This document shows positions 56,709 to 64,000 of a DNA stretch of 64,000 nucleotides, in pieces (the stretch's first letter is position 1; every line of letters starts with the position of its first letter). The notes under the pieces were generated by a model that saw only the letters and a program-made list of their open reading frames with translations, was not told where the DNA came from and did no database searches. The position numbers were made by a program, and so were the translations under genes. Source of the stretch: Pseudomonas putida (GTDB lineage: Bacteria; Pseudomonadota; Gammaproteobacteria; Pseudomonadales; Pseudomonadaceae); NCBI GenBank assembly GCA_041879295.1, contig CP047152.1, positions 4,469,501-4,533,500 on the forward strand. Direction: 5' to 3'.

Positions 56709-57370
56709 GACAGGCTCCGCTGCACGGCAGACATTAAGTGTTGATCGTCCAGAACCCGCACGCTGCGGCCGCGCCACTGCAAGACTGCGGCGGTGAAGCG
56801 TGTGGCGTCCCGGCCACTGCCCAGCAGCTGCGGGTCGAGCCGATGAATACCGTCGATTTCCTCGACGGCCATCACCACCGGCCCCCCCTCGGCGGCCAGA
56901 ATAAGCATACGTGGCATCGCCCGGGCGCTACGTGGCTCGGTGGCGCCGGCCTGCACCCCGAGCAAGTCAGCCAGTGACAGGCACGGCACCAACGCGCCGC
57001 GCACATTGGCAACCCCATGCAGCAGCCGCGAGCGCTGGTGCGGCAATGAATGCACCGCCTGCAACGGGGCGATCTCGACCAGGCAAGCGGTAGCCAGCGC
57101 CAGCCATTCTTCGCCCAGACGGAACAGCAGCATGGAATGGCCGGTGTTTTCCTCGTCCGGCTGCACCGCTGCAGCCTGGTGGTCCTGCGTCAGCGCATAG
57201 CGGTCGAGCAAACGCGTGGCAGCAGCGGCATACACCTCGCAATTGCGGCAATGAACATGCCGCTCCAGCAGTGGGCACTGCTTGTCGCCGCGCACGCCAA
57301 TGCGGTTCCAGCAGTCGTCGATGTGTGCATCATCCTCGGCGAGCAACTGCATCGCGGAATCACTGTTCAT
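56705..57370 (-). CDS. wspD: CheW-like adaptor WspD
   Basis: CheW-domain scaffold coupling receptor WspA to kinase WspE. The 221-residue protein has an unusual N-terminal extension with a cysteine cluster (CPLLERHVHCRNCEVYAAAA) before the CheW beta-barrel (FRLGEEWLALATACLVEIAP and VPCLSLADLLGV). Two CheW proteins, WspB and WspD, are typical for this operon. It overlaps wspC and wspE by four bases each. Confidence 0.93.
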   Translation of the reverse strand: MNSDSAMQLLAEDDAHIDDCWNRIGVRGDKQCPLLERHVHCRNCEVYAAAATRLLDRYALTQDHQAAAVQPDEENTGHSMLLFRLGEEWLALATACLVEIAPLQAVHSLPHQRSRLLHGVANVRGALVPCLSLADLLGVQAGATEPRSARAMPRMLILAAEGGPVVMAVEEIDGIHRLDPQLLGSGRDATRFTAAVLQWRGRSVRVLDDQHLMSAVQRSLS

Positions 57371-58650
57371 CGTTCAGACTCCCGGCCAGCCCGCGCCGCG
57401 CGCTCCTGAAGGCGCCGGGCGCCGGCCAGGTCACCCTGGGCCGCCAGCAAGGCGGCCAGGTGCACCAGCGCCTCGGGGTGCTGTGGTTCCAGGTACAGGG
57501 CCTTGCGATAATGGCTCAACGCCTGCTGCGCATCGCCTTCAGTATCACTGAGCAATCCCAGCCAGTAGTAAACCTGTGCCGACGGCGGGTACTGGCTCAG
57601 GTAGCGCTGGCATTCGCTACGGGCCTGCTCGCTGGCGCCGGCATTGGCCAGCCGGGCAATGCCGGCCAGCAACTCACTGGCCCCCTCGTGCTTGTGCTCG
57701 CGGGCTGGCGCTGGCTTGGCCGCCACCGGCAGGACACGCAGCGGGCGCAGCGAACGAGGCAACGCCACGCTGGGCTGGGGATAAACCGGTGCGGGTAAAG
57801 TCGTGAACGTACGCTTGGCGGGTTGGGCAGGTGCCGCAGCCAAGGGGGCGCTGTCGCCTTCGTGACGCACATAGGCAAACGACTGGGCGATCCCCAGCGG
57901 ACGCATACCCATGCGTGCCAACAAGCTGCCTTCTGCCGGGCCGATAAACAGCACACCCTGCGGATGCAGCAAGCGCTTGAGCACTTCGAACACACGCTGT
58001 TGGGTCGCTACGTCGAAATAGATCAACAGATTGCGACAGAACACGAAGTCATACAGGCCGTCGCGGCTGGCCAGCGCCGGGTCAAGCACATTGCCCACCC
58101 GCAGGCTGACTTGCTGGCGTACCCGTTCATGCAGGCGGTGGCCTTCGCCCAGAGCATCGAAGTAACGATCGCGAAAGCACAGTTCGCTACCACGGAACGC
58201 ATTGCGCCCATAAACCGCCTGCCCAGCCTTGGCAACCGAACTGGGGCTGATGTCCATTCCATCAACAAGGAATGCCCCTGGCGCCATGCCGGCGTCAAAC
58301 AAGGCCATGGCCAGCGAATAGGGCTCTTCGCCGGTAGAACACGGCAGGCTGAGCAAGCGCAACGGACGCGCGCCAGCCAGTTGAGCCAGCCGTTTATGGG
58401 CCAGGCTGGCCAGCGCTTTGAAGGATTCGGGGTACCGGAAAAACCAGGTTTCCGGGACGATCACCGCTTCGATCAGCGCCTGTTGCTCATCTGCCGACTG
58501 CTGCAGGCGCAGCCAGTAATCGTCCAGGTCCATCGCGCCCGCAGCCACGCAACGTTGACGCAGCGCGCGTTCGACCATGGGCGCGCCCACCGACTCCACG
58601 TCCAGGCCAATACGCTCGCGCAAGAAGCGGAAGAAACGCTGTTCGTTCAT
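57367..58650 (-). CDS. wspC: chemotaxis-like methyltransferase WspC
   Basis: CheR-type SAM methyltransferase that methylates WspA. The 427-residue protein has the CheR all-helical N-domain (residues 1-about 75), the SAM-binding LRLLSLPCSTGEEPYSLAM and FVFCRNLLIYFD blocks, and a C-terminal extension with TPR repeats (about 325-420, such as VYYWLGLLSDTEGDAQQALS), a hallmark of WspC. It overlaps wspB and wspD. Confidence 0.94.
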   Translation of the reverse strand: MNEQRFFRFLRERIGLDVESVGAPMVERALRQRCVAAGAMDLDDYWLRLQQSADEQQALIEAVIVPETWFFRYPESFKALASLAHKRLAQLAGARPLRLLSLPCSTGEEPYSLAMALFDAGMAPGAFLVDGMDISPSSVAKAGQAVYGRNAFRGSELCFRDRYFDALGEGHRLHERVRQQVSLRVGNVLDPALASRDGLYDFVFCRNLLIYFDVATQQRVFEVLKRLLHPQGVLFIGPAEGSLLARMGMRPLGIAQSFAYVRHEGDSAPLAAAPAQPAKRTFTTLPAPVYPQPSVALPRSLRPLRVLPVAAKPAPAREHKHEGASELLAGIARLANAGASEQARSECQRYLSQYPPSAQVYYWLGLLSDTEGDAQQALSHYRKALYLEPQHPEALVHLAALLAAQGDLAGARRLQERAARAGRESER

Positions 58651-59153
58651 GTGGGCATCCCTGTCGGGTATTGCGTGTACAGCAATGCGTGCACGGTGTC
58701 GGGCAGCAGGTCATTGACTTCGATGCGCTGCAGCAGGCCCTGGGCATCCTGGCGCACTGGGCCCAGATAAGGCGCTTCGCCTGTGTCCACCCCATAGGGC
58801 TGGAACTCGTCGGGTTGGCAACGCAGGGTTTCGGTGGCCTGCTCCAGGATCAGGCCCAGCTGCAGGCTGCCTCGGTAGCGCACCAGCACCAAGCGGGTGC
58901 TGGTGCGTTGCACCGCCGGCTGGCCGAAGCTCAGGGCGGCAAGGTCGATCACCGGTACCAACTGGCCACGATGGGCGAGGATACCCGCCACCCAGGCAGG
59001 TGCCTGGGCGATCGGCTTGAGCGGCTGACGGGGCAGCACTTCGACCACCTCGTGCACGCTCAGGGCAAACCGCTGCTCTCTGATGCGAAACTGTAGGTAC
59101 AACACCCCTTTGGTGTTCTCCGCCCCCGCGCTGCGCAGTTGCAAGTCGTTCAT
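58647..59153 (-). CDS. wspB: CheW-like adaptor WspB
   Basis: CheW-domain protein of 168 residues (LQFRIREQRFALSVHEVVEV, PAWVAGILAHRGQLVPVIDL). It is the shorter of the two CheW adaptors of the operon and lies five bases downstream of wspA, overlapping wspC by four bases. Confidence 0.94.
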   Translation of the reverse strand: MNDLQLRSAGAENTKGVLYLQFRIREQRFALSVHEVVEVLPRQPLKPIAQAPAWVAGILAHRGQLVPVIDLAALSFGQPAVQRTSTRLVLVRYRGSLQLGLILEQATETLRCQPDEFQPYGVDTGEAPYLGPVRQDAQGLLQRIEVNDLLPDTVHALLYTQYPTGMPT

Positions 59154-59158
59154 CGCGG

Positions 59159-60781
59159 TCAGACTTTGAAACGCGACACGCCGCCACGCAGGCCCGCGGC
59201 CACCTGGCTCAGCTCATCGATGGCATAGCTGGCCTGGCGCAACGACTCGACAGTCTGGGTGCTGGCATCGCTGAGCTGGGCCAGCGCCTGGTTGATCTGC
59301 TCGGCACCGGTGGCCTGGGCCTGCATGCCTTCGTTGACCATCAATACGCGCGGCGCCAAGGCCTGCACCTGGTGAATGATCTGGCTGAGTTGTTCGCCCA
59401 CCTGCTGCACCTCGAACATGCCGCGGCGCACTTCTTCGGAGAACTTGTCCATCCCCATGACACCGGCCGACACTGCCGACTGGATCTCGCGCACCATCTG
59501 CTCGATGTCATAGGTGGCCACGGCGGTCTGGTCGGCCAGGCGGCGCACTTCGGTAGCGACCACGGCAAAGCCGCGGCCATATTCGCCGGCCTTTTCCGCT
59601 TCGATGGCGGCGTTGAGCGACAGCAGATTGGTCTGGTCGGCAACCTTGACGATGGTTACCACCATCTGGGTGATGTTGCTGGCTTTCTCGTTGAGGATAC
59701 CGAGCTTGGCATTGACCAGGTCGGCAGCGCCCATCACCTGGTGCATGGTCTCTTCCATGCGTGCCAGGCCCTGCTGCCCGGAGCCTGCCAGGCTGGATGC
59801 CTGATCAGCAGCCGTAGTCACTTCGGTCATGGTGCGCACCAGGTCCCGCGAAGTGGCGGCGATCTCCCGCGAGGTAGCGCCGATTTCGGTGGTGGTGGCG
59901 GCTGTTTCAGTGGCGGTGGCCTGCTGCTGCTTGGACGTGGCGGCAATTTCGGTGACCGAAGTGGTCACCTGCACCGACGAGCGTTGGGCCTGGGCCACAA
60001 GGTTGGCCAATGCCTCGGCCATTTCGTTGAAGCCGCTTTCGATGGCACCGAATTCGTCCTTGCGATCCAGGCTCAGGCGCATGCTCAGGTCACCGGAGCG
60101 CAGTTTGTCGAGGGCATGCACAATACGCTGCATGGGCGCCGTGATAGCGCGCATCAGCAGCAGGCCGCAGATGCCGGCAGCGACGATTGCCAGCAACAGC
60201 GAAACCAACATGCTGCCCTTGGCCGTGTTGACGGCATTGACGATCTCGTTGGTGGCGGCACCGGCAGAGGCCCGATTATTCTCGATCACATCATTCAGGT
60301 GCTCGCGCCCGTCCATCCAGGCCGGGGTGAGGACCTCGTTGATCAGCCGTTGGGCTTCGTCGTAGTTGTGCTGACCGTACGCATCCAGCACCTGGTTGAC
60401 GATCTTGAGGTAGTTTTCTTCCAGTTGCACGAAGCTGTCAAATCGGGCCTGGTCGTCCTTGTCCTGAATGGTGGTCTGGTAACTGGCCATGAATTGCTTC
60501 AGCCGGTTATCGAAGTTTCTGAACAGTTCCAGGTCGGCCGAAGTAATTTCACGATGGTTCGACAGGCCCACCAACTGCTGGCTGGTGACGTAGCTGTCGA
60601 CCCAGGCGCTGCGGATCATCGAGCTGTAGTAGACGCCGGGAATGCTATCGGTCCCCACCGCCTCTTCGGCGGTTTCGATAGTCACCAACCGCGAGTAGGC
60701 GGCCACGATCATCAGCAGCATGATGGCGATGATCACGGCGAAACTTGCCAGGATCCGTTGGCGCAAGGTCCAGTTCTTCAC
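59159..60781 (-). CDS. wspA: methyl-accepting chemotaxis-type receptor WspA
   Basis: Membrane receptor that responds to surface contact and starts the Wsp signal. The 540-residue protein has TM1 ([20 protein letters not shown]), a periplasmic four-helix bundle (about 35-185), TM2 ([18 protein letters not shown]), a HAMP domain and a cytoplasmic signalling hairpin with the conserved tip ([30 protein letters not shown] region, quoted in part). Methylation helices flank the tip. It is the first gene of the operon. Confidence 0.95.
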   Translation of the reverse strand: MKNWTLRQRILASFAVIIAIMLLMIVAAYSRLVTIETAEEAVGTDSIPGVYYSSMIRSAWVDSYVTSQQLVGLSNHREITSADLELFRNFDNRLKQFMASYQTTIQDKDDQARFDSFVQLEENYLKIVNQVLDAYGQHNYDEAQRLINEVLTPAWMDGREHLNDVIENNRASAGAATNEIVNAVNTAKGSMLVSLLLAIVAAGICGLLLMRAITAPMQRIVHALDKLRSGDLSMRLSLDRKDEFGAIESGFNEMAEALANLVAQAQRSSVQVTTSVTEIAATSKQQQATATETAATTTEIGATSREIAATSRDLVRTMTEVTTAADQASSLAGSGQQGLARMEETMHQVMGAADLVNAKLGILNEKASNITQMVVTIVKVADQTNLLSLNAAIEAEKAGEYGRGFAVVATEVRRLADQTAVATYDIEQMVREIQSAVSAGVMGMDKFSEEVRRGMFEVQQVGEQLSQIIHQVQALAPRVLMVNEGMQAQATGAEQINQALAQLSDASTQTVESLRQASYAIDELSQVAAGLRGGVSRFKV

Positions 60782-60909
60782 ATTCAGCCCTCAGGAATTC
60801 ACAACGAGCGGGAAAAATCGCCGAAGTATAGCCTAGGCGCCTTATGCTTTTGCGGGTGAAGTGCGGGGTATGAGGTAAAAGCCACCATGTGCATGACGCA
60901 ACATATTCA
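60782..60909. other. wspA upstream region
   Basis: About 130 bp between wspA and the 243-bp element. It has no gene and no promoter I can point to with confidence; TATAGCC near 60825 on the plus strand is not in a convincing context. The element copy B occupies 60910-61152 and leaves 21 bp to the next gene, so about 390 bp in all lacks coding sequence. Confidence 0.4.
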
Positions 60910-61152
60910 GCGCCTGTGAGATCGAGCGCCGCCCGCGCGGCGCATCGCGAGCTGCGCTCGCTCCTACGTTTGTTTCGGGCCAGTTATTTCTGAGGGATTT
61001 GCGCGCGAGCATTTTGCTGCATGGCGCGATATCACGTTGGACGAACAAGGCGGTCGCGCGCATTGGCACAGGCGTTACTGGCCCGAAACAAACGTAGGAG
61101 CGAGCGCAGCTCGCGATGCGCCGCGCGGGCGGCGCTCCATCTAACAGGCGCT
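60910..61152. repeat. 243-bp long palindromic element, copy B (complete)
   Basis: Complete copy with long inverted ends: GCGCCTGTGAGATCGAGCGC... on the left, and on the right GGCGGCGCTCCATCTAACAG...GCGCT. The flanks ATATTCA (left) and TGAATAT (right) extend the palindrome. Inner arms include GTTTGTTTCGGGCCAGTTA and TACTGGCCCGAAACAAACG. It has the same length as copy A and about 85-90 percent identity, with differences concentrated in the centre. It sits between wspA and the TerB-like gene. Confidence 0.87.
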
Positions 61153-61173
61153 GAATATTCCCCGACAGGTGTA

Positions 61174-61857
61174 TTACGGAGCCACCGCTTGCCGTACCTG
61201 GTTTTCCAGCTCCTGGCGCAAGCCCGGGTCCAGCCGCAACTGGCGTGCCAACTCGTCCAGGTAGGCACGCTCCATGAAGTTTTCCTCATCAACCATCATC
61301 ACGCTGGCCAGGTACATCTCGGCAGCCATCTCCGGCGTTTGCGCAGCGCGGGCCACTTCGGCCGGGTCCAGCGGCTTGTTCAGCTCGGCATGCAGCCAGT
61401 GTTGCAATTCGCGGTCGCTGTCCAGGCGCGTAAACTCGCCCTCGATCAACGCCCGCTCGCGCTCGTCGATATGCCCATCGGACTTGGCCGCAGCCACCAG
61501 GGCGCGCAGTACCGCCTGGCTGTGCTGCTCGGCCTGGGCCGGCGGCAGGCGGTCTATCGTTTGAGGCTCGGCTGCGGCCACACGCTGGTTTGCCTGCCAG
61601 TTGCCATAAGCTTTATAGGCCAGCACCCCCAGCGCGGCGAGGCCACCGTAAGCCAGGGCTTTGCCACCGTACTTGCGGGCCTTCTTGCTACCCAGCAACA
61701 GGCCCAGAGCGCCGCCCCCCAAAAGGCCGCCCCCTGCTCCGGACAATAACCCGCCAAGCCCGCCTGACGCGCTGCCAGGTTTGGTCGCGCCCCCCTGCTT
61801 CTCGAGCATTTGCTGGCCGGATTTGAGGAGTTGATCAAGCAAGCCCCGGGTATTCAT
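61174..61857 (-). CDS. TerB-like / DUF533 (YebE-family) protein
   Basis: Predicted inner-membrane protein of 227 residues. The N-terminal half (1-about 95) is glycine-rich with hydrophobic patches (LGGLLSGAGGGLLGGGALGL and ALAYGGLAALGVLAYKAYG). The C-terminal half is an all-helical TerB/DjlA-like domain (LVAAAKSDGHIDERERALIE, PEMAAEMYLASVMMVDEENF). Members of DUF533 (YebE) are envelope-stress associated in enterobacteria; the role here is unknown. Tellurite resistance is not implied. Confidence 0.87.
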   Translation of the reverse strand: MNTRGLLDQLLKSGQQMLEKQGGATKPGSASGGLGGLLSGAGGGLLGGGALGLLLGSKKARKYGGKALAYGGLAALGVLAYKAYGNWQANQRVAAAEPQTIDRLPPAQAEQHSQAVLRALVAAAKSDGHIDERERALIEGEFTRLDSDRELQHWLHAELNKPLDPAEVARAAQTPEMAAEMYLASVMMVDEENFMERAYLDELARQLRLDPGLRQELENQVRQAVAP

Positions 61858-62073
61858 TCGCGTGTCTCCACGTAAGAAGATTCAAACGCCAGAGTAAGGC
61901 TTGGCGAAGCACACGCCATGCAGGGATTTGCTTCCGGATGTTGCATTAGCTGGCAAAAAGCCAACTAGACTCGATATCGCCAATGCTTCGCACCCACGCA
62001 CTACGCTTATAACGATTGCTTCACTGCTTGCCTCATGACTGCCCGAAAAAGATCGCCAAGAAGAGGGAACACC

Positions 62074-63225
62074 ATGTCAGTGCACAAGACCGCATTGCTC
62101 GGCGCCACCACCTGCGCCATGCTGGCCAGCGCCAGCCTGCAGGCCGCCGAACCGCCCAAGGCCCTGGGAGCCGGCGAGGGGCGCCTGGACATCGTCGCCT
62201 GGCCCGGCTACATCGAACGCGGTGAAAGCGACAAGGCCTACGACTGGGTGACCAACTTCGAAAAGGAAACCGGCTGCAAGGTCAGTGTAAAAACGGCCGC
62301 CACCTCGGACGAGATGGTCAGCCTGATGACCAAGGGCGGCTATGACCTGGTCACCGCCTCGGGCGATGCATCGTTGCGGCTGATAGCAGGCAAGCGTGTA
62401 CAACCGATCAACACCGCCCTGATCTCCAATTGGAAGACCATCGACCCGCGCTTGCAGAACGGTGGCTGGTATGTGGTCGACAAGCAGGTGTACGGCACGC
62501 CGTACCAGTGGGGGCCAAACGTGCTGCTGTACAACACCAACACCTTCAAGCAGGCACCGACCAGCTGGAGCGTGGTGTTCGAGCCGCAGAACCTGCCCGA
62601 TGGCAAGCCGAACAAGGGCCGCGTGCAAGCCTATGACGGGCCGATCTACATCGCCGATGCAGCGCTGTACCTGAAGTCGTCCAGGCCCGAACTGGGCATC
62701 AAGGATCCGTACGAACTGAACGAGGCACAATACAAGGCCGTGCTGGAACTGCTGCGCCAGCAACAACCGCTGATCCACCGCTATTGGCATGACGCCACGG
62801 TCCAGATGAGCGATGTGAAAAACGAAGGCGTGGTTGCCTCCAGCTCCTGGGGCTACATGGTCAATGGCCTCAAGGCCGAGAACCAGCCAGTGGCCTCGAC
62901 CATTCCCAAGGAGGGCGCGACCGGCTGGGCCGACACCACCATGCTGCACGCCGAGGCCAAGCACCCCAATTGCGCCTACAAATGGATGGACTGGTCGTTG
63001 CAACCTAAGGTGCAAGGCGATGTGGCAGCCTGGTTCGGCTCGTTGCCGGCTGTGCCGGCGGCGTGCACCGCCAGCGAGCTGCTGGGGGCCGAGGGCTGCA
63101 AGACCAACGGCTTCGACAACTTCGACAAGATTGCCTTCTGGAAAACACCGCAGGCCCAAGGGGGCAAGTTCGTGCCTTACAGCCGCTGGACCCAGGACTA
63201 CATTGCGATCATGGGTGGTCGCTGA
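62074..63225 (+). CDS. ydcS: polyamine-type ABC transporter substrate-binding protein, YdcS-like
   Basis: Periplasmic binding protein of a spermidine/putrescine-type ABC importer. The 383-residue protein has a signal peptide (ATTCAMLASASLQAAEPP, cleavage near LQA-AEPP). The mature sequence is highly similar to E. coli YdcS over its length (GRLDIVAWPGYIERG, CKVSVKTAATSDEMVSLMTK, YGTPYQWGPNVLLYNTNTF, ending SRWTQDYIAIMGGR). In E. coli YdcS also has a reported hydroxybutyrate polymer activity; this cannot be inferred here. Start 62074 has AAGAGGGAACACC upstream; an upstream in-frame ATG adds 13 basic residues and was rejected. The ATPase gene follows. Confidence 0.9.
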   Translation: MSVHKTALLGATTCAMLASASLQAAEPPKALGAGEGRLDIVAWPGYIERGESDKAYDWVTNFEKETGCKVSVKTAATSDEMVSLMTKGGYDLVTASGDASLRLIAGKRVQPINTALISNWKTIDPRLQNGGWYVVDKQVYGTPYQWGPNVLLYNTNTFKQAPTSWSVVFEPQNLPDGKPNKGRVQAYDGPIYIADAALYLKSSRPELGIKDPYELNEAQYKAVLELLRQQQPLIHRYWHDATVQMSDVKNEGVVASSSWGYMVNGLKAENQPVASTIPKEGATGWADTTMLHAEAKHPNCAYKWMDWSLQPKVQGDVAAWFGSLPAVPAACTASELLGAEGCKTNGFDNFDKIAFWKTPQAQGGKFVPYSRWTQDYIAIMGGR

Positions 63226-63242
63226 GGTTGTCTGAATGCCTG

Positions 63243-63346
63243 TGCCGGCCTCTTCCCGGGCAAGCCCGTTCCCACAGGTTCTTCACCTGATGCAAGGGTG
63301 ACGCTCCACCTGTAGGAGCGGGCTTGCCCGCGAAGAGGCCGGTACA
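63243..63346. repeat. inverted REP pair inside the transporter operon
   Basis: CCGGCCTCTTCCCGGGCAAG (from 63245) faces TAGGAGCGGGCTTGCCCGCG plus AAGAGGCCGGTAC (63313-63345). It lies between the solute-binding gene and the ATPase gene of what should be one operon. Confidence 0.87.
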
Positions 63347-63375
63347 GGAGAAATATTCATTCCTGGAGTCCACGC

Positions 63376-64000
63376 ATGCCCCTAGCCGTCCAGTTCACCC
63401 AGGTTTCCCGCACCTTCGGCGAGGTCAAGGCCGTCGACCAGGTCAGCATCGACATCATCGATGGCGAGTTCTTTTCCATGCTCGGCCCTTCCGGCTCAGG
63501 CAAGACCACCTGCCTGCGCCTGATCGCAGGCTTCGAGCAACCCTCCAGTGGGTCGATCCGCATCCAGGGGATCGAGGCTGCTGGCATGCCGCCCTACCAA
63601 CGTGACGTCAACACTGTGTTCCAGGACTATGCGCTTTTCCCGCACATGAACGTGCTGGACAACATCGCCTATGGCCTGAAGGTAAAAGGCGTGGGCAAGG
63701 CCGAACGCCACAGCCGCGCCGAGGAAGCCCTGGCCATGGTAGCCCTGACCGGCTATGGCGCGCGCAAACCGGCACAGCTGTCTGGCGGCCAGCGTCAGCG
63801 CGTGGCCCTGGCCCGGGCGTTGGTCAACCGGCCGCGGGTGCTGCTGCTGGATGAGCCACTGGGCGCACTGGACCTGAAATTGCGCGAACAGATGCAAGGC
63901 GAGCTGAAAAAGCTGCAACGCCAACTGGGCATCACCTTCATCTTCGTCACCCACGACCAGACCGAAGCGCTGTCGATGTCCGACCGGGTCGCGGTGTTCA
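63376..64000 (+). CDS. ydcT: ABC transporter ATP-binding protein, YdcT/PotA-like (cut by window edge)
   Basis: ATPase of the polyamine-type importer begun by ydcS. The 208 visible codons start [20 protein letters not shown] and contain Walker [12 protein letters not shown] (residues 36-46), the Q-loop [10 protein letters not shown], signature [12 protein letters not shown] from residue 135, Walker [14 protein letters not shown] and the H-loop [11 protein letters not shown]. The TOBE domain lies outside the window. GGAG nine bases before the ATG is the ribosome binding site. Permease genes are expected next but are not visible. Confidence 0.92.
   Translation, partial: MPLAVQFTQVSRTFGEVKAVDQVSIDIIDGEFFSMLGPSGSGKTTCLRLIAGFEQPSSGSIRIQGIEAAGMPPYQRDVNTVFQDYALFPHMNVLDNIAYGLKVKGVGKAERHSRAEEALAMVALTGYGARKPAQLSGGQRQRVALARALVNRPRVLLLDEPLGALDLKLREQMQGELKKLQRQLGITFIFVTHDQTEALSMSDRVAVF

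Noticed and set aside
61941..61971. TTGCAT / TAGACT promoter for the ydcS-like gene
   Set aside because: The 19-bp spacer is too long and both boxes are weak.

Overview
The window is a contiguous stretch of a Pseudomonas chromosome, most like the Pseudomonas putida group. This rests on protein-level recognition (GlnD, PlsB, NdvB-like, LptF-like and complete Wsp operon), high-GC codon use, and many 30-40 bp REP-type palindromes of the P. putida kind. Gene order also follows what I remember of the dxr-to-wsp region of other pseudomonads. No integrase, transposase, CRISPR array, rRNA or tRNA gene was seen. Comparisons with named strains are from memory, not from a search.

Left part (1-10.3 kb): a minus-strand run dxr (cut by the window edge), cdsA, uppS, frr, pyrH, tsf, rpsB (isoprenoid and phospholipid precursors, UMP synthesis, translation) diverges from map, glnD and dapC on the plus strand. 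rpsB has a long structured leader resembling the S2-autoregulated t44 leader.

10.4-22.7 kb: a CPA1 Na+/H+ antiporter, a toxin-antitoxin pair that looks like graTA, an ArsC-family protein, dapD, the csdA-csdE-tcdA set (sulfur handling and ct6A tRNA modification), an NdvB-like GH17-GT2 glucan synthase, dapE, rlmA, a small conserved gene and a cold-shock gene. dapC, dapD and dapE together cover the succinylase branch of diaminopimelate synthesis.

22.8-42.3 kb: plsB, a YbaY-like lipoprotein, a DUF4197 protein, a MexJK-like RND pump with a divergent TetR regulator, an AT-rich islet with an orphan RHS-core protein, then rsmJ, a small protein with two internal repeats, an extensin-like M15-fold protein, a PEP-mutase family enzyme, a DUF72 protein, tsaB, adk and ppc.

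42.5-51.5 kb: a DUF4398 protein and an OmpA-like LptF homologue behind a probable AlgU-type promoter. Next is an unusual region in which a 243-bp palindromic element has been partly triplicated, with a 291-bp period, together with the 3' end of the neighbouring membrane-protein gene. Then follow a lipoprotein hydrolase, a DUF1704 metallopeptidase-like protein, a lipoprotein, a TetR regulator, lysS and prfB (with the programmed +1 frameshift).

51.5-64 kb: a small gene of unknown function, then the complete minus-strand wspABCDEFR surface-sensing operon, which signals through WspR to cyclic-di-GMP. A second copy of the 243-bp element lies upstream of wspA, followed by a TerB/DUF533 protein and the start of a ydcST-type polyamine ABC transporter operon that runs off the right edge.
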